Source of the DNA: Calvatia gigantea
Taxonomy: Eukaryota; Basidiomycota; Agaricomycetes; Agaricales; Lycoperdaceae
NCBI GenBank assembly: GCA_025093985.1
Contig: JACAAK010000016.1
Location: 186,001 to 250,000, forward strand
Length of the DNA stretch: 64,000 nucleotides
Reading direction: 5' to 3'
The notes beneath the pieces were generated by a model. It was given only the letters and a program-made list of their open reading frames with translations. It searched no databases and had not been told where the DNA came from. The number at the start of each line of letters is the position of its first letter. Position 1 is the stretch's first letter. A program made the position numbers and the translations under genes. Shown here one piece after another: positions 33,784 through 44,978 of this stretch.

Positions 33784-35253
33784 ATGAACCCAACAAGCCT
33801 GGTGGGACACGCTCGTTCTGTTGGTACCTCCATCAGAGGTCCCGCTGCATACATAAGACCGCTCCTTCCACTACCGCCCTCTGCATTGGGAAAGCGTCCT
33901 AGCGCCTCGCCAGCATCAGATCAAGTAAACGTCTTAGAACCCGCAGAAGTTTGGCGACTTATTGCCATAATTCTAGGCAATAAATCTGTGTATAAGGCCT
34001 TACTCGATTTGAAAGGCGATAAGGCACAAATTGTGTTGGACGTCTTATATGAAGTAGTTAGTCATTCCTACTTTTTCCACAAGGTATACCCAGCATCAAC
34101 TAGATATTAGATGGCCAGGACACCCCAACAAAGTTACGGCATTCCGTTCTCTATGCAACAATGCGTTTGTGTGAGGCCTCTGGTGCCTACCCTCGGTGCT
34201 TAGCGCTTCAAAAGGTTCAGTATGAAGTCAAGCCGGTTGCATCAGGAGCCTTCGGGGACATCTGGAAAAAATACCACAACAACCACTCTGTCTGCCTCAA
34301 AGTTTCTCGGGTGTACCAGACATCCGACGTTGAGCCCCTCATGAAGGTCATTCCACGTTTGTTGTTTAGCCCACCCGAATTAATTTGGTCAGCCGCAGAT
34401 TTATATGAGAGAGGCAATTATGTGGAGCTACCTTGGCCACCCTAACGTCCTACCATTTTATGGCATATACGGCGTAGACGAACGCCTCGGCCACGTTTGT
34501 TTAGTGTCACCGTGGATGCAGAATGGCAATATCAACGAATACCTGAAAGTACATCCAGAAGCACTCCGTCTTCCATTGGTTCGTGTTTCTGTGAACGTCT
34601 CTCGGCAATTTGACACCTCGATTGACTAGGTCTACGACATTCTCTCAGGCCTTAGATATCTACACAAGCAATCTGTTGTTCATGGTGACCTGAAAGGAGT
34701 ACGTTTCATTAGGAGCCTAAATTGTCCCTGCCTTACGCAGTATATAGGCCAATATACTCGTTTCTAGAACCGGATCGGCATGTCTTGCTGATTTTGGCTT
34801 GTCATCGATGAATGATTCGGGGATCCTGCGATGGACGTCACTGAAGACAATGACACGGGTCGGGGGTACGGTGCGATGGCAGGCTCCAGAACTCATGGAT
34901 GACCTCGATGATGGTTCCCGACCCACAATTCCAGCTGACGTGTATTCAGTCGCATCTGTCATGTATGAGGTGCTTCATTTGGATTTCTTGGTGCCGGGGA
35001 ACAACTGGCTGAATGGCGCTCATAGGTGTTTACTGATCAAACATTTTTTTATGAGATTCGTAGTGATATGACCGTGATTTACCGAGTGCTCAGCGGCATC
35101 AGGGCGACCGGGCCCTCCCCAAATCAGGCCTTGGAGTCATCAACTGAGATATGGGAAGTCATGGAAAAATGCTGGAGTCACACTCCTGGTGAAAGGCCAT
35201 CAATCAATTGGGTTGCTGAAAAATATCCAGAATCCCTCCAACTGAGCTGGTGA
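33784..35253 (+). CDS. Kinase 2: TKL-like protein kinase, C-terminus lost
   Basis: Paralogue of kinase 1 with the same exon pattern: 33784-34053, 34104-34346, 34399-34578, 34630-34698, 34748-34969 and 35026-35253, giving 403 codons. Exons 2-5 have identical lengths to those of kinase 1. The start at ATG 33784 adds about 46 N-terminal residues compared with kinase 1. All kinase motifs remain (ASGAFGDIWKK, VCLKVSRVY, HGDLKG, ADFGLSS, QAPEL, TPGERPS). The first intron here has a normal GT donor. After GERPS the frame is lost by an indel (near 35220) and stops at 35253, so the linker and DUF6699-like part are not translated. A catalytic domain might still be made. A second, heavily damaged copy lies at 51015-51583 and 53977-55300. 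Confidence 0.75.
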
Positions 35254-36015
35254 TCAAGCGAATAAATTTGCAGAAAACTGAACGGAAGCAGGGAATGGAA
35301 GCGGACGCACTGACCCCGTTGTCCTTTAGGGCTGCCATGCGCGGCCAGAATACTAACTTTTCCAAGGATGAGATCGACCTTCTGCGGGGATATGCTGGGG
35401 GTTCTCTCAAACCACGTCTGACACAAATATTCTACTACCTGACTTTTACGGCCACGATGCCACCCAAAACCGAACAAGCCCAGTGATTACGCAAACGTCT
35501 ATTGAGGGCTCCCTGTTAAAAAGAGCTACTTCTTCCGGGGCCGAGGTCAGTGTTGACAATCCTAATTTCCTCGGCACATCACAAGCAGCTCCAGAAACTT
35601 CGACCCAGCCTACCTCTTCCCCCTCATCCGTTCCCAAGCTGGCCGCATCGAAGTACCGACCTATTCCCAATGTTGGCTACTTCGGCCCAGGTCAACATCG
35701 TCACAAAGGTGATAATATACACTGGTGTCATCAGAACGACCAACTTACAGTTCCTGTGGTTAACTTCTAGCCAACCTCCTGCGCACACTCGAACCACCAA
35801 CTAAGCAAGATTACCTTGGGCCTCCTCATTCGTCGCCGCAGAGGGGACGGCGTGAATTTCATATTTTCGCTCAAACGCAACATCGACTTTGGCCACCATC
35901 GTCCGATCAACATCGTCAACGGCCAATACGCGGAGGACAACCCCAACACTCGACCACGAGGATCCAACGTGGAAAGTACTTCTGGGGGTTCTCGGGAATT
36001 TTGGTATCAATAGTG
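35254..36015 (+). pseudogene. Broken C-terminal region of kinase 2
   Basis: Linker-like fragments continue in shifting frames: 35250-35486 contains LSFRAAMRGQNTNFSKDEID, equivalent to LSFRAAMRGQSANFSGAEVD in kinase 1. 35483-35770 is S/T/P rich, and 35816-36013 is a third frame. Stops and indels separate them. No intact DUF6699-like domain was found. Confidence 0.65.
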
Positions 36016-36139
36016 ACACATGGAAGAACTACGCAATGTTCATCTGCTGTATAACATCTGGTGAATTGTGTTCGGGGCTATTCTGTCTTGGTGTTGACAG
36101 CCTCTTTCACAATTTGGAGGCAATCGAACAGAACATTGC

Positions 36140-36916
36140 TTAAGCCATGATGAAAAACCAATGCTTCTGTTCCAGCAGCTCAAGGACTCAGGGAAGAATC
36201 CATTTTTCGGGCTCAAGCGCATAGAAGACATTCACAAAATCCAATCGTCATCACCCAACAAAACAAAGCAGACGACTCCATAACGGCAATTGCCTCTCGG
36301 GTCATGCCTTCCGTAAAGTCGCGACGACGCCCTCACGGTATTAGGCCTGTGGCCATAAACCCGGTAACACAATGGGCGAGAACTAACACAATAGTCATAC
36401 TAGTCCCATTATTATCCCGATGCCCAACGGCCGCGTATTTTACGCTGTTGCTATCTACCCGTATATACACTACGCCAACGAGTCGATGTGGCATGGGTTA
36501 TATTGAAATCATATCGATTTCAAAAAGTGTAAAGTGTGTCGAATCGAGGACTACACCTTTGGATTCAATACGATATGGATACGACGAGTGTCACATCAAC
36601 TCGTCGGCGCAGTGTATAGCCGAAAAAGAAGATGAGTTTGATGTTGTTGTGTAAGTTCTCGTTATGTTTTCAGTCCAAATCAGCTCAAATGACGACTTTC
36701 AGTGGTGACACTTTTGTTGTGCTTGCACGATCGCGGGAATGGTGGATTGCCGAACGCGACCCGACAGGTTCTGGGGTAGTGGATACGGACATTGTTAAGC
36801 AGGGACGGGTACCCGCCGGTTGTTTCCTTGAAACAAACGCCCCCATTGCTTCGGCTATTGCAGCCGCAAAGGGAGGTTCCGTGACGACCGATCCCGCCAA
36901 CGCACCCAAAGGCTAA
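36140..36916 (+). pseudogene. SH3-domain protein remnant, interrupted by a MITE
   Basis: The last exon 36703-36916 and the preceding one ending at 36650 splice cleanly (intron 36651-36702). They give an SH3 domain core, EDEFDVVVGDTFVVLARSRE, then WWIAERDPTGSG and VPAGCFLETNAP. The first SH3 strand, VFYAVAIYPY (about 36433-36463), is separated from the rest by a 155-bp MITE (36464-36618), and the frame does not resume without an indel even after its removal. Upstream fragments (LLFQQLKDSGKNPFFGLKRI, about 36160-36220) look like the preceding exon. SH3 domains bind proline-rich partners in polarity and signalling proteins; which family this is, I cannot say. The near-identical second copy is at 55640-56348. 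Confidence 0.6.
36464..36618. mobile_element. MITE, 155 bp, within the SH3 gene
   Basis: About 30-bp terminal inverted repeats (TATACACTACGCCAACGAGT and the complement of ACTCGTCGGCGCAGTGTATA), with TA at both ends. The same family occurs at 27094-27251. Its identical copy at 55896-56050 was duplicated along with the host block. Confidence 0.75.
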
Positions 36917-37188
36917 GCTGAGATGTGCGCGGCCAGACGTATTCTGCGGCGACTGAAATTTTGTCATGGCGGAGAGGTGCGGCCAACGGCAACCCACGGT
37001 AGGTGCTGCCAGCAGCTGCCTCATGCCAAAGGGTTTTCACTGGGGTTGACCGTCGATGCCATCAGTGTCAATTTGTCAAAAGGCCCAGGTATGTGGATAT
37101 TCATTAAAGGTTTGAAGATATCTGGTAACAAAAAGGACACAGGGTGTACTGTCGCCATAGGGTGTGTGTAGGGGGGGTGAGAGTGAGA

Positions 37189-37488
37189 TGACTGGGAGCT
37201 CAGTAATTAATTTAGTGATTTACAATAGTGTACTCCTTGGAGGAATATTTTTTGTGGTATTAGCTTGAAAATCCACACAGGAATAATGTGGTGAATAATA
37301 GAATATTTTATCGTTACTTTCAGTGATATATGAGAGTCAAACAAATCTCACTATAACCTTTAAAGCCTGGGCCTGTATCTGAGATCAAATTGTTACTCTC
37401 AAACCGAGAGGTCGCTCAGGTGAGAGTCATTGGATATCCTATCTCAACTCAAAGTTAATCTCAGGTCTAACTCATTGTGACCGAGATG
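37189..37488. other. Sequence X, left part, ending at a copia insertion
   Basis: Begins GCTCAGTAATTAATTTAGTG (37197) where the two copies of the kinase block diverge. A second, diverged copy starts with the same bases at 38517. It continues at 52765 on the far side of the copia LTR pair (AGATG at both junctions). No open frame; identity unknown. Confidence 0.5.
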
Positions 37489-37898
37489 TGTTAAGACGAG
37501 TACACCACGATAGCATTACGCTAGTGGCGGAGGGGAGTCGTACTCACTGGGTTTGTTGAGATATTGATTATAGACAGTAGCTAATGGATATCTGAGTGGA
37601 ATGATGGGCAGAATAGTAGACTTGATTGTCTAAAGAATGTACGCATACTACATAGGTCTTATATATCTAATGTCTCTGGTCTGTGCGCCGTTCTACCTAA
37701 TACAGGTGAGGTCTTATCTGCCAGTAGCATATACAGAGCATACTGCGTACATTGTTCTATTTAATAGACCATGACCAGCAACCTAGAGTGCGGTCTAGTA
37801 CGTTGTTCGTTATCTCTCTTCAAGAGTGAAGTACTCAAGAACCCGTTTCAGCTATAAATAGACTGAACCAACGTAGTGGTACGGATCGAGATTCAACA
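37489..37898 (-). repeat. Copia LTR, left member of pair with 52355-52764
   Basis: 410 bp. Preceded by AGATG (37484-37488), the same five bases that follow the LTR at 52355-52764; the two LTRs appear identical over every stretch I compared. This is the 3' LTR of a young element (copia 2). Confidence 0.9.
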
Positions 37899-37923
37899 CT
37901 CCTCCTCACTTGAAGGAGGGAGA

Positions 37924-38516
37924 TTAACGTTTCAATGATCGAGCGGTTTTATCCCATGCTTCGATATCGGAACCGAAAATCAGTCCTAACTCAGGGCGGA
38001 AGAGATTGATTTTGGTTACGCCAAGATTCTTCGTAAAGATATCGGCGGGATTGTCTTGTGAAGACACATCACCAATAACAATAATACCTTCCTCAACTAA
38101 TTCTCGCACATAGTGGTAATGAATATCCACGTGCTTCGATCGTTTTTTAACAATGGGATTTTCGGTCCAAAACTTGGACCCATCGTTGTCACCGTAGAGA
38201 ATAGGAGTTGGGTGCTCAATATTGAGCTCCTCCAGAAGCTGTGACAGCCATTTCACTTGTCGTGAAGCGTCAGACAGTTCTTTATATTCCGCCTCAGTGG
38301 ACGATAGTGAAACTGTCTTTTGTCGCCGCGAAGTCCAAGTGACAGCACCGGACGCGATCATACAAACGTTTCCCGAAACAGATCGGCGGGTTTCTGTATC
38401 TTGAGCCCAGTCCGAATCACTGAGGCATTCCAGCGTCACTGCGGATTTCCCAGTATCGCCTTCATATTTCAATGCATAGTTCCTTGTCATAGACAAGTAC
38501 TTTAATACATGAATTC
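37924..38516 (-). pseudogene. Copia 2 pol fragment: RNase H end
   Basis: Codes the RNase H C-terminus up to the pol stop at 37924 (LSDSDWAQDTETRRSVSG; TVSLSSTEAEYKELSDASRQ), uninterrupted and with the CpGs that copia 1 has lost. It breaks off at 38516 within the RNase H region, where sequence X begins again. The rest of the element is not adjacent. Confidence 0.85.
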
Positions 38517-39908
38517 TGGCGCTCAGTAATTAATTTAGTGATTTAAATAGTGACTCCTAGAGGATTTTTGGGTATAACTTGAAGCCCACACAGGAAAATG
38601 TGGGAATATAGAATATCTTATCGTTACTTTATGATATTGAGTTGAACAAACTAAGTTAACCTTTAAACCTCGCCTGGATTGTGCCAAAGGTATCTCAAAC
38701 TATCCCAAAGGGATAATCTGGAGATCCTATTAATAGAGGTAAGGGACGTGTTCTATGAGCAGAAGAATAGTCGGTAACTCGAAATGGGCCTCAGTCAGCA
38801 GGCGATTGGGGTGTAGACCGGGTATCTCCAATGATTTACAATTAACTTATACACCTTATGCATAACGGAAAACGATAGTTGGATAAGATATGGGAGCTTG
38901 ACATGTGTAATCGGAAGATGAATAAAAGAAAGTCAACATATAGCTAATGGGTGCGGGAATGCAATCCAGGTTATAAAAGGAACAGAAGTAAACTAAATAC
39001 AGAAAGACGTGAAATACTAACTGGTTAGAGATCTAAATGGAACTTCTAGAAAAGTCATAACATCCCATGAAAACCCAAACATGATATGTTACTTAATAAA
39101 TAAAGCCTTTTCTGAATACAGAAAGCCACAGTCACCCTTCTCTTAGGAGTTGATGGGCTAGTAAGCCTCTCTTGGAATCCTCTGGATCTCCCTTGGACTG
39201 TCTCTGGGTGAGTATGACTACCCTCCACCACTTGCACACACACTAGCATAGTAGTGTTATAATTGGGATGTTATCTCATTCTCTCAACAGGTTATGGGCC
39301 CCAACTACTGCTCACTCAGATTGCATTTAGCAACACTGACAGAGTTTGAGGAGGCTACAGTTGTATTCAACCTGGGAGACAGTGGTGCCTTTGGTCCACT
39401 TGATATCCTGTCTGACCCATGTTGTGAATGTGTGCACTATGCACAGCTGTCTGACATGATGCTGACACATTGTTCACCTGTTCTTGGATTAGTCTTGGAA
39501 AATTGTTACCTCTGGTTTGGTTTGGCCTCTTATGGTCCACTCTCCACTCTTTTGGGTTGTAGCAGAACTATTCCACTCTGGTTGCTCCACCTCATATCTG
39601 ATGTTCTCTCTCTGATTGACAACAACTCTTTGGGCTTTCTGGGTTCTCTTCAAATCCATCTCAGTATTTAGCTTATATGATGTACTATTTATGCTGAGCA
39701 TTATGCTCTGCTTTGCTGGTCATTCCACTGTGTCCAGGATAATACATTCTGTTGACTGCAATAAGAACCATAGTATCAGGTAAAACCATAAGGCTTGTAT
39801 TCTTGTGTTTCAAGTCAATTGAGTTTATCTCTCCTTGAGTTCCAAACACACCACAAGCAAGAACCTGAGCTACTTTGATCTGCTTGGCTTGTAGCTATAG
39901 CTCACCAA
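38517..39908. other. Sequence X, second copy, ending at another copia insertion
   Basis: The first 180 bases repeat 37197-37380 with many small deletions. An LTR-like end AGTCATAACA lies near 39063, but its other end was not found. An open frame at 39294-39671 (125 codons) has no recognisable domain and is not called as a gene. The segment ends in ACCAA at the copia LTR 39909, and ACCAA follows the LTR ending at 57087. Confidence 0.45.
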
Positions 39909-40320
39909 TGTTAAGACGAGTACACCACGGTAGCTCTACGCTAGTGGTGGAGGGGAGTCGTACTCACTGGGTTTGTTGAGATGGTAGTTATAGACCGTTG
40001 CTAGTGGATATCTTAGAGGAATGATGGGCAGAAGAGTAGACTGGATTGTCTAAAGAATGTACGCATACTACATAAGTCTTATATGTCTAATGTCTCTGGT
40101 CTGTGCGCCATTCTACCTAATGTAGGTGAGGTCTTATCTACCAGTAGCATATACAGAGCATACTGCGTACATTGTTCTACTTTTAATAGACCATGACCAG
40201 CAACCTAGAGTGCGGTCTAGTACATTGTTCGTTATCTCTCTTCAAGAGTGAAGTACTCAAGAACCCGTTTCAGCTATGAATAGACTGAACCAACGTAGTG
40301 GTACGGATCGAGATTCAACA
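39909..40320 (-). repeat. Copia LTR, left member of pair with 56687-57087
   Basis: 412 bp, preceded by ACCAA (39904-39908). Shares diagnostic bases with the LTR at 56687-57087 (GGTAGTTATAGACCGTTGCT) rather than with the 37489/52355 pair. 3' LTR of copia 3. Confidence 0.9.
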
Positions 40321-40345
40321 CTCCTCCTCACTTGAAGGAGGGAGA

Positions 40346-41561
40346 TTAACGTTTCATCGATCGAGCGGCTTTATCCCATGCTTCGATATCAGAACCAAAT
40401 ATGAGTCCTAGCTCAGGGCGGAAGAGATTGATTTTGGTTACGCCAAGATTCTTTGTAAAGATATCGGCGGGATTGTCTTGTGAAGACACATCACCAATAA
40501 CAATAATACCCTCCTCAACTAATTCTCGCACATAGTGGTAATGAATATCCACGTGCTTTGATCGTTTTTCAACAATGGGATTTTCAGTCCAGAATTTGGA
40601 CCCATCGTTGTCACCATAGAGAATAGGAGTTGGGTGCTCAATATTGAGCTCCTCCAGAAGCTGTGACAGCCATTTCACTTGTCGTGAAGCGTCAGACAGT
40701 TCTTTATATTCCGCCTCAGTGGACGATAATGAAACCGTCTTTTGTCGCCGCGAAGTCCAAGTAACAGCACCGGACGCGATCATACAAACATTTCCCGAAA
40801 CAGATCGGCGGGTTTCTGTATCTTGAGCCCAATCCGAGTCACTAAGGCATTCCAGCGTCACCGCGGATTTCCCAGTATCGCCTTCATATTTCAATGCATA
40901 GTTCCTTGTCATAGACAAGTACTTTAATACATGAATTCCAGCGCGATAGTGCTCGGGTGCGGGGTTAGCGGCATGTTGTGCCAGCTTAACTACGGCAAAG
41001 GCTATGTCGGGCCTAGTACCGATCATCAAGTACATTAAGGATCCAACCAATTGTTGGTACTTTTGACGGAAGGGGTGTGATGCAGTTTCCTTGTTCGTTA
41101 CGAACTGGAAGCCAGCTGGCAATGGCGTTTTAGCCGCGGCCGATTGTGGAACCTGGAAGCGCTGCAAGATCTTATCCAGGTATTTCACCTGTTGGATGAA
41201 GATTTGACGCTTGGAGCGATTCCTCGAGATTTTCATCCCAAGGAATTCTTCACAAGGGACCAGTGATCTCTGCATTCCCACTTTTTGGTGAACTTTCCCT
41301 TCAACTCATTGAGGAGGGGGGAGTTTTTCTTTCCCAGGAAATTCACGTCATCAACGTAGACAATGGCTACTACGAGCTCTTTCGTCTTTGGATGTCTGTG
41401 AAAATATACAGCGTAGTCAGGATTTGCAGCGGGTAAATCCCAGCTCAATCATAGATTGATGCAATTCTTTCCACCACTGGCGACCGGCTTGTTTAAGGCC
41501 ATAGATCGCTCGTCTCAAGTCTCCATACTTTTCCTTCCTGTCCGGGAAGTCGAAACCCTTC
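40346..41561 (-). pseudogene. Copia 3 pol: RNase H and RT C-terminal half
   Basis: A frame of 311 codons (40346-41281) covers RNase H and the RT thumb region. A small indel near 41275 shifts to the frame of 41233-41448, which carries YVDDVNFLG. It ends abruptly at 41561 in the RT (after bases GAAACCCTTCG), where kinase sequence starts; the RT resumes at 42563. Confidence 0.85.
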
Positions 41562-42562
41562 GCGGGTTGGTGGTACTGTACGATGGCAAGCTCCAGAACT
41601 TATGGACGACCCCGACGATGGTTCCCGGCCCACGCTTCCTGCCGATGTTTATTCAGTCGCATCTGTTATGTATGAGGGTACTTTCATGCTGGAAATCCCA
41701 CGGAAATCAACTGACTGAATGGCACAAACAGGTGTTTACTGATCAAATTTCCCTTTTTAATGCCGGATCCGAACACTGTAATGTTACAGATTGCTAAGGG
41801 GATCAGGAACTAGGCCTTCCCCAGATCAAGGGCCCTTTGGGGTTATCGGTGGATATGGGACGTCATGGAAAGATGTTGGAGTCACACTCCCGGTGAAGGC
41901 CAACCGTTGTCAGGTCTCCGAAAAACTAGCCAGATCAATCCAACAGGTATCGCCTAAACGAATGTCTGTGCAAAAACTTGAACGGAAGGAGGATGGGAAT
42001 TGGATGCACCGACTGCGTTGTCTTTCAGGGCCGCTATGCGTGGTCAGAATGCTAACTTTTCCGGGGCCGAGGTTGACCTTTTGCGGAAATATGCTGGGGG
42101 CTCCTCGCAAGTCACCTTGGGTGCAAATACTCCCCTGCCACCCTTTGACGGCCACGATGCCATTATCCATAGCACAGGACTGTATGCACCAACCATGCAA
42201 ATGACGGCCGAGCCCGATATGGGAACGAGGGCTTTTCCTTCCGAGGCAGCAGTCAGTACCGACAATTCCAACACCCTCGATAGATCTCGGGCAGCTTTGG
42301 AAGTGTCGATCCATCTCCCACGCCTTACCTCCCACCAGAACCTTGGTCTCAACCAGTTTTATTTCATGCCTCCATGACCCCCTATGCCACCGGTCCCAAT
42401 GTAGCCTCTGCACAACCTATCAGATCTCTTCGCCCACCATCACCACCGCGATACAACTCTCAACCTTTCTTCGATCCTTTGGGGTATGGACCACGACCTA
42501 GTCATCTGTATGACTACCCTAATCCAGTTATTCACAACGGCCAACGACCTGTGCCCGTCATC
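41562..42562 (+). pseudogene. Fragment of kinase 1 inside the copia RT
   Basis: Corresponds to 28949-29961 of kinase 1, from the activation segment (GGTVRWQAPEL) to the proline-rich linker (NGQRPVPVI). It includes intron 5, so it was copied from genomic DNA rather than mRNA. 42000-42560 is almost identical to the source; 41690-41960 has many indels. It lies opposite to the copia reading direction. CCTTCG of the copia is present at both junctions, as a short duplication. Confidence 0.85.
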
Positions 42563-44978
42563 CCTTCGGGCTGTTCCATGTATATTTCCTCGTCCAGTTT
42601 GCCATATAAATAGGCAGTTTTTACGTCAACGCTATGCATATCCCAATCATGGATTGCGGCGAGTGCGAAGCTTACACGCGCAGACTCGTAGCGGACAACT
42701 GGTGAGAAAAGCTCGTTATAGTCGATGCCTTCAATCTGCGAGAACCCCTTCGCAACTAAGCGAGCTCGCAGGCGGCCATCAGACTTTTCGAGAAATACCC
42801 AACGGTTTTTAACCGTCCTCCTTCCTTTCGGAAGATCTACCAAGTTCATATACCCCGCGTTTCTTCAATGCTTCGAGTTCCTCGATACACGCATGCCATC
42901 CATTTTGCCTTGACAGGCTCAGGAAGCTTAAGCATGTCACGGAAAGGTTTCAGGCTCTCCGTGTGCGGTATTGTGTACCGTCTGTATCAAGAAATCGATC
43001 AATTTTACTCCTCCCTCAGTGACAAGCCTTTCAATGTCCATGTCAGTTTACATCGTGAGATGTTGGATCATTAGTTTCAGGCATAGGCGGCAGTTCCGGA
43101 CAGTGGAGGGAGCTGAAATGGAGGCATATCAAAGGGTTGTGGCGGGTACCGCTCATGCACGAACTCTTTGCCTCACATATTCAGGATGGTTAGTCCTTGC
43201 TCTTCGCTTCACGAATTACTTCGTCCGAAGGGGCATTGGCGCGTACGCGCTGCCTTTGCCTCTGCTGCTCTTGTCGGTGAGTCCTGATCTATTTCTCTTT
43301 CAATCGAAATTGGACGCCTATTCTCTCCATATGTGTTACCTGGTCTGACAGGAGGCCTGCCTTGTCGTTCAGAACGACGCGGCTCTACTTGATCAGAACC
43401 AACAGCTCGACGTTTGGGAACAGGGATTGGGAACTCTTCGTTCTCTGTGTCCCATACATCTCTGTCCACATGCCAATTATCACGTACATCAGGCTCCTCC
43501 TCAACGGTCGTTCCACGCGAAGGTGGCGACTCAGGTGGGGGAACCCAAGGTGGCGTATTGCCAGGTGATGGCCGTCGTGAATCAATGCTGTCATGGCGGA
43601 ATAGGAATCACAGCCGGGGTAAAGGAGGTGTAAGGCGGAGAATACTTCGGTTTAAATGGTGGAGCAACCGGGGGTAACGAGACTGGATGATTAGGTGGAG
43701 GTGGAACAATTCCAGCGTCATCCGAGATGGCGGAATAGGTGGTTCATTCTCGTAATCCTGGTCTAGGCAGATTTCTCTCTCCTCCGTGATTAGGCCGGTT
43801 ACTGCTATCCGGCAGCTGAATCGGGGCATTTAGGGGAAATATCCCTCGTCGAACAAGGCGTTTGGTGATATAAAAGATCACATTGCCTGCCGTGTGCCGC
43901 ATAAAGACGTAATTTTTACTGCCTTTATATCCAAGAAAGATCATAATCTCGGATTTTGCGGACAATTTGTTTGGGTGGATCTCATCGGGTAGATATACGT
44001 ACGCGCCGCATCCAAACACACGGATATGGGACAGATTTGGTTTCTCCCTCGAATAACACTCAAAAGGTGTCTTCCACTGCAGACGCTGGACTGGTGTGCG
44101 ATTATATAAATGCACAGCTGTGTTCAACGCAAATTCCCACCACGAGTCAGGTAGACATGCCTGTAGCCTTATAGCTTGGGCTTTCTCGTGTAGGGTGCGG
44201 TTCAGTCGCTCTGCTCTCCCATTCTGCTGATGCGCATAGGGAGCAGTGGTCTCGTGGGTAATTCCTCGCGCCGCAAGTCCTGCCAATAACCTTTCATTGA
44301 CATATTCTCCTCCATTATCGGTGCGAAGTCGTTTGACTCGCATTCCGGAGAGGTTCTCGAGCGCACTGATCAGCTGAATTAGCTTCTCAGAAGCCTCAGA
44401 CTTCTTTCGAAGGAGGACTACGTGTGCATGAGAAGAAAAGTCGTCAAGGAACGTCATTGCCCATTTATATTTATGGTAGCTAATGACGGGCAGTTCCAGC
44501 AAGTCTGAGTGACATAGCTCAAAGACTGCGGTGGCTCGCTTGGAGTTAATCGGAAAGGGGTTATTATGCATTTTCCCCTTGGCACAGCCGTCGCAAATGC
44601 CTTTCCGAGTAGATGGTGCGGGAGTTGACGCGATGCCCTCAACGTGCTTTGGAAGCTCGGAGAGCGCGCGATCCGAAGGATGTCCCATTCGACGATGCCA
44701 ATCGATATAATCAAGTTGGCGTAAAGTCAACGCTACTGGGTTCTCCTTGCTATTATGCAAGACATACGTGTGCACCGTATGTACGTTGTTTTTGAACAAA
44801 CGATGAGGCCAGGCGGATAATACAGCTCCTCCTGATTTATCACGGATGGTGGTCCCTTTAACGGTTGCCTCAAGTACATAGCCGTTCCGAAGAATCTGGC
44901 CTGAGGACATTAACCGTTCTGTGATTTCTTTGATGTAAAAGACCGGCGCAATACATGAAGTAGCGCTCTTGGACTTTA
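42563..44978 (-). pseudogene. Copia 3 pol: RT N-terminal half, hinge and integrase
   Basis: Continues the RT interrupted at 41561 (ARLVAKGFSQIEGIDYNELF near 42700-42760; VDVKTAYLYGKLDEEIYMEQ near 42590-42640). Then come the proline/arginine-rich hinge with several indels (42840-43740) and the integrase/pre-integrase region. In the last of these 43744-44978 is one open frame with RLRTDNGGEYVNERL, YAHQQNGRAERLNRTLHEKA and CDGCAKGKMHNNPF. At 44978 the sequence jumps straight into RT of another copy. Confidence 0.85.

Noticed and set aside
39294..39671. 125-codon open frame in the second copy of sequence X
   Set aside because: No recognisable domain and no supporting context; mentioned only in the region note.
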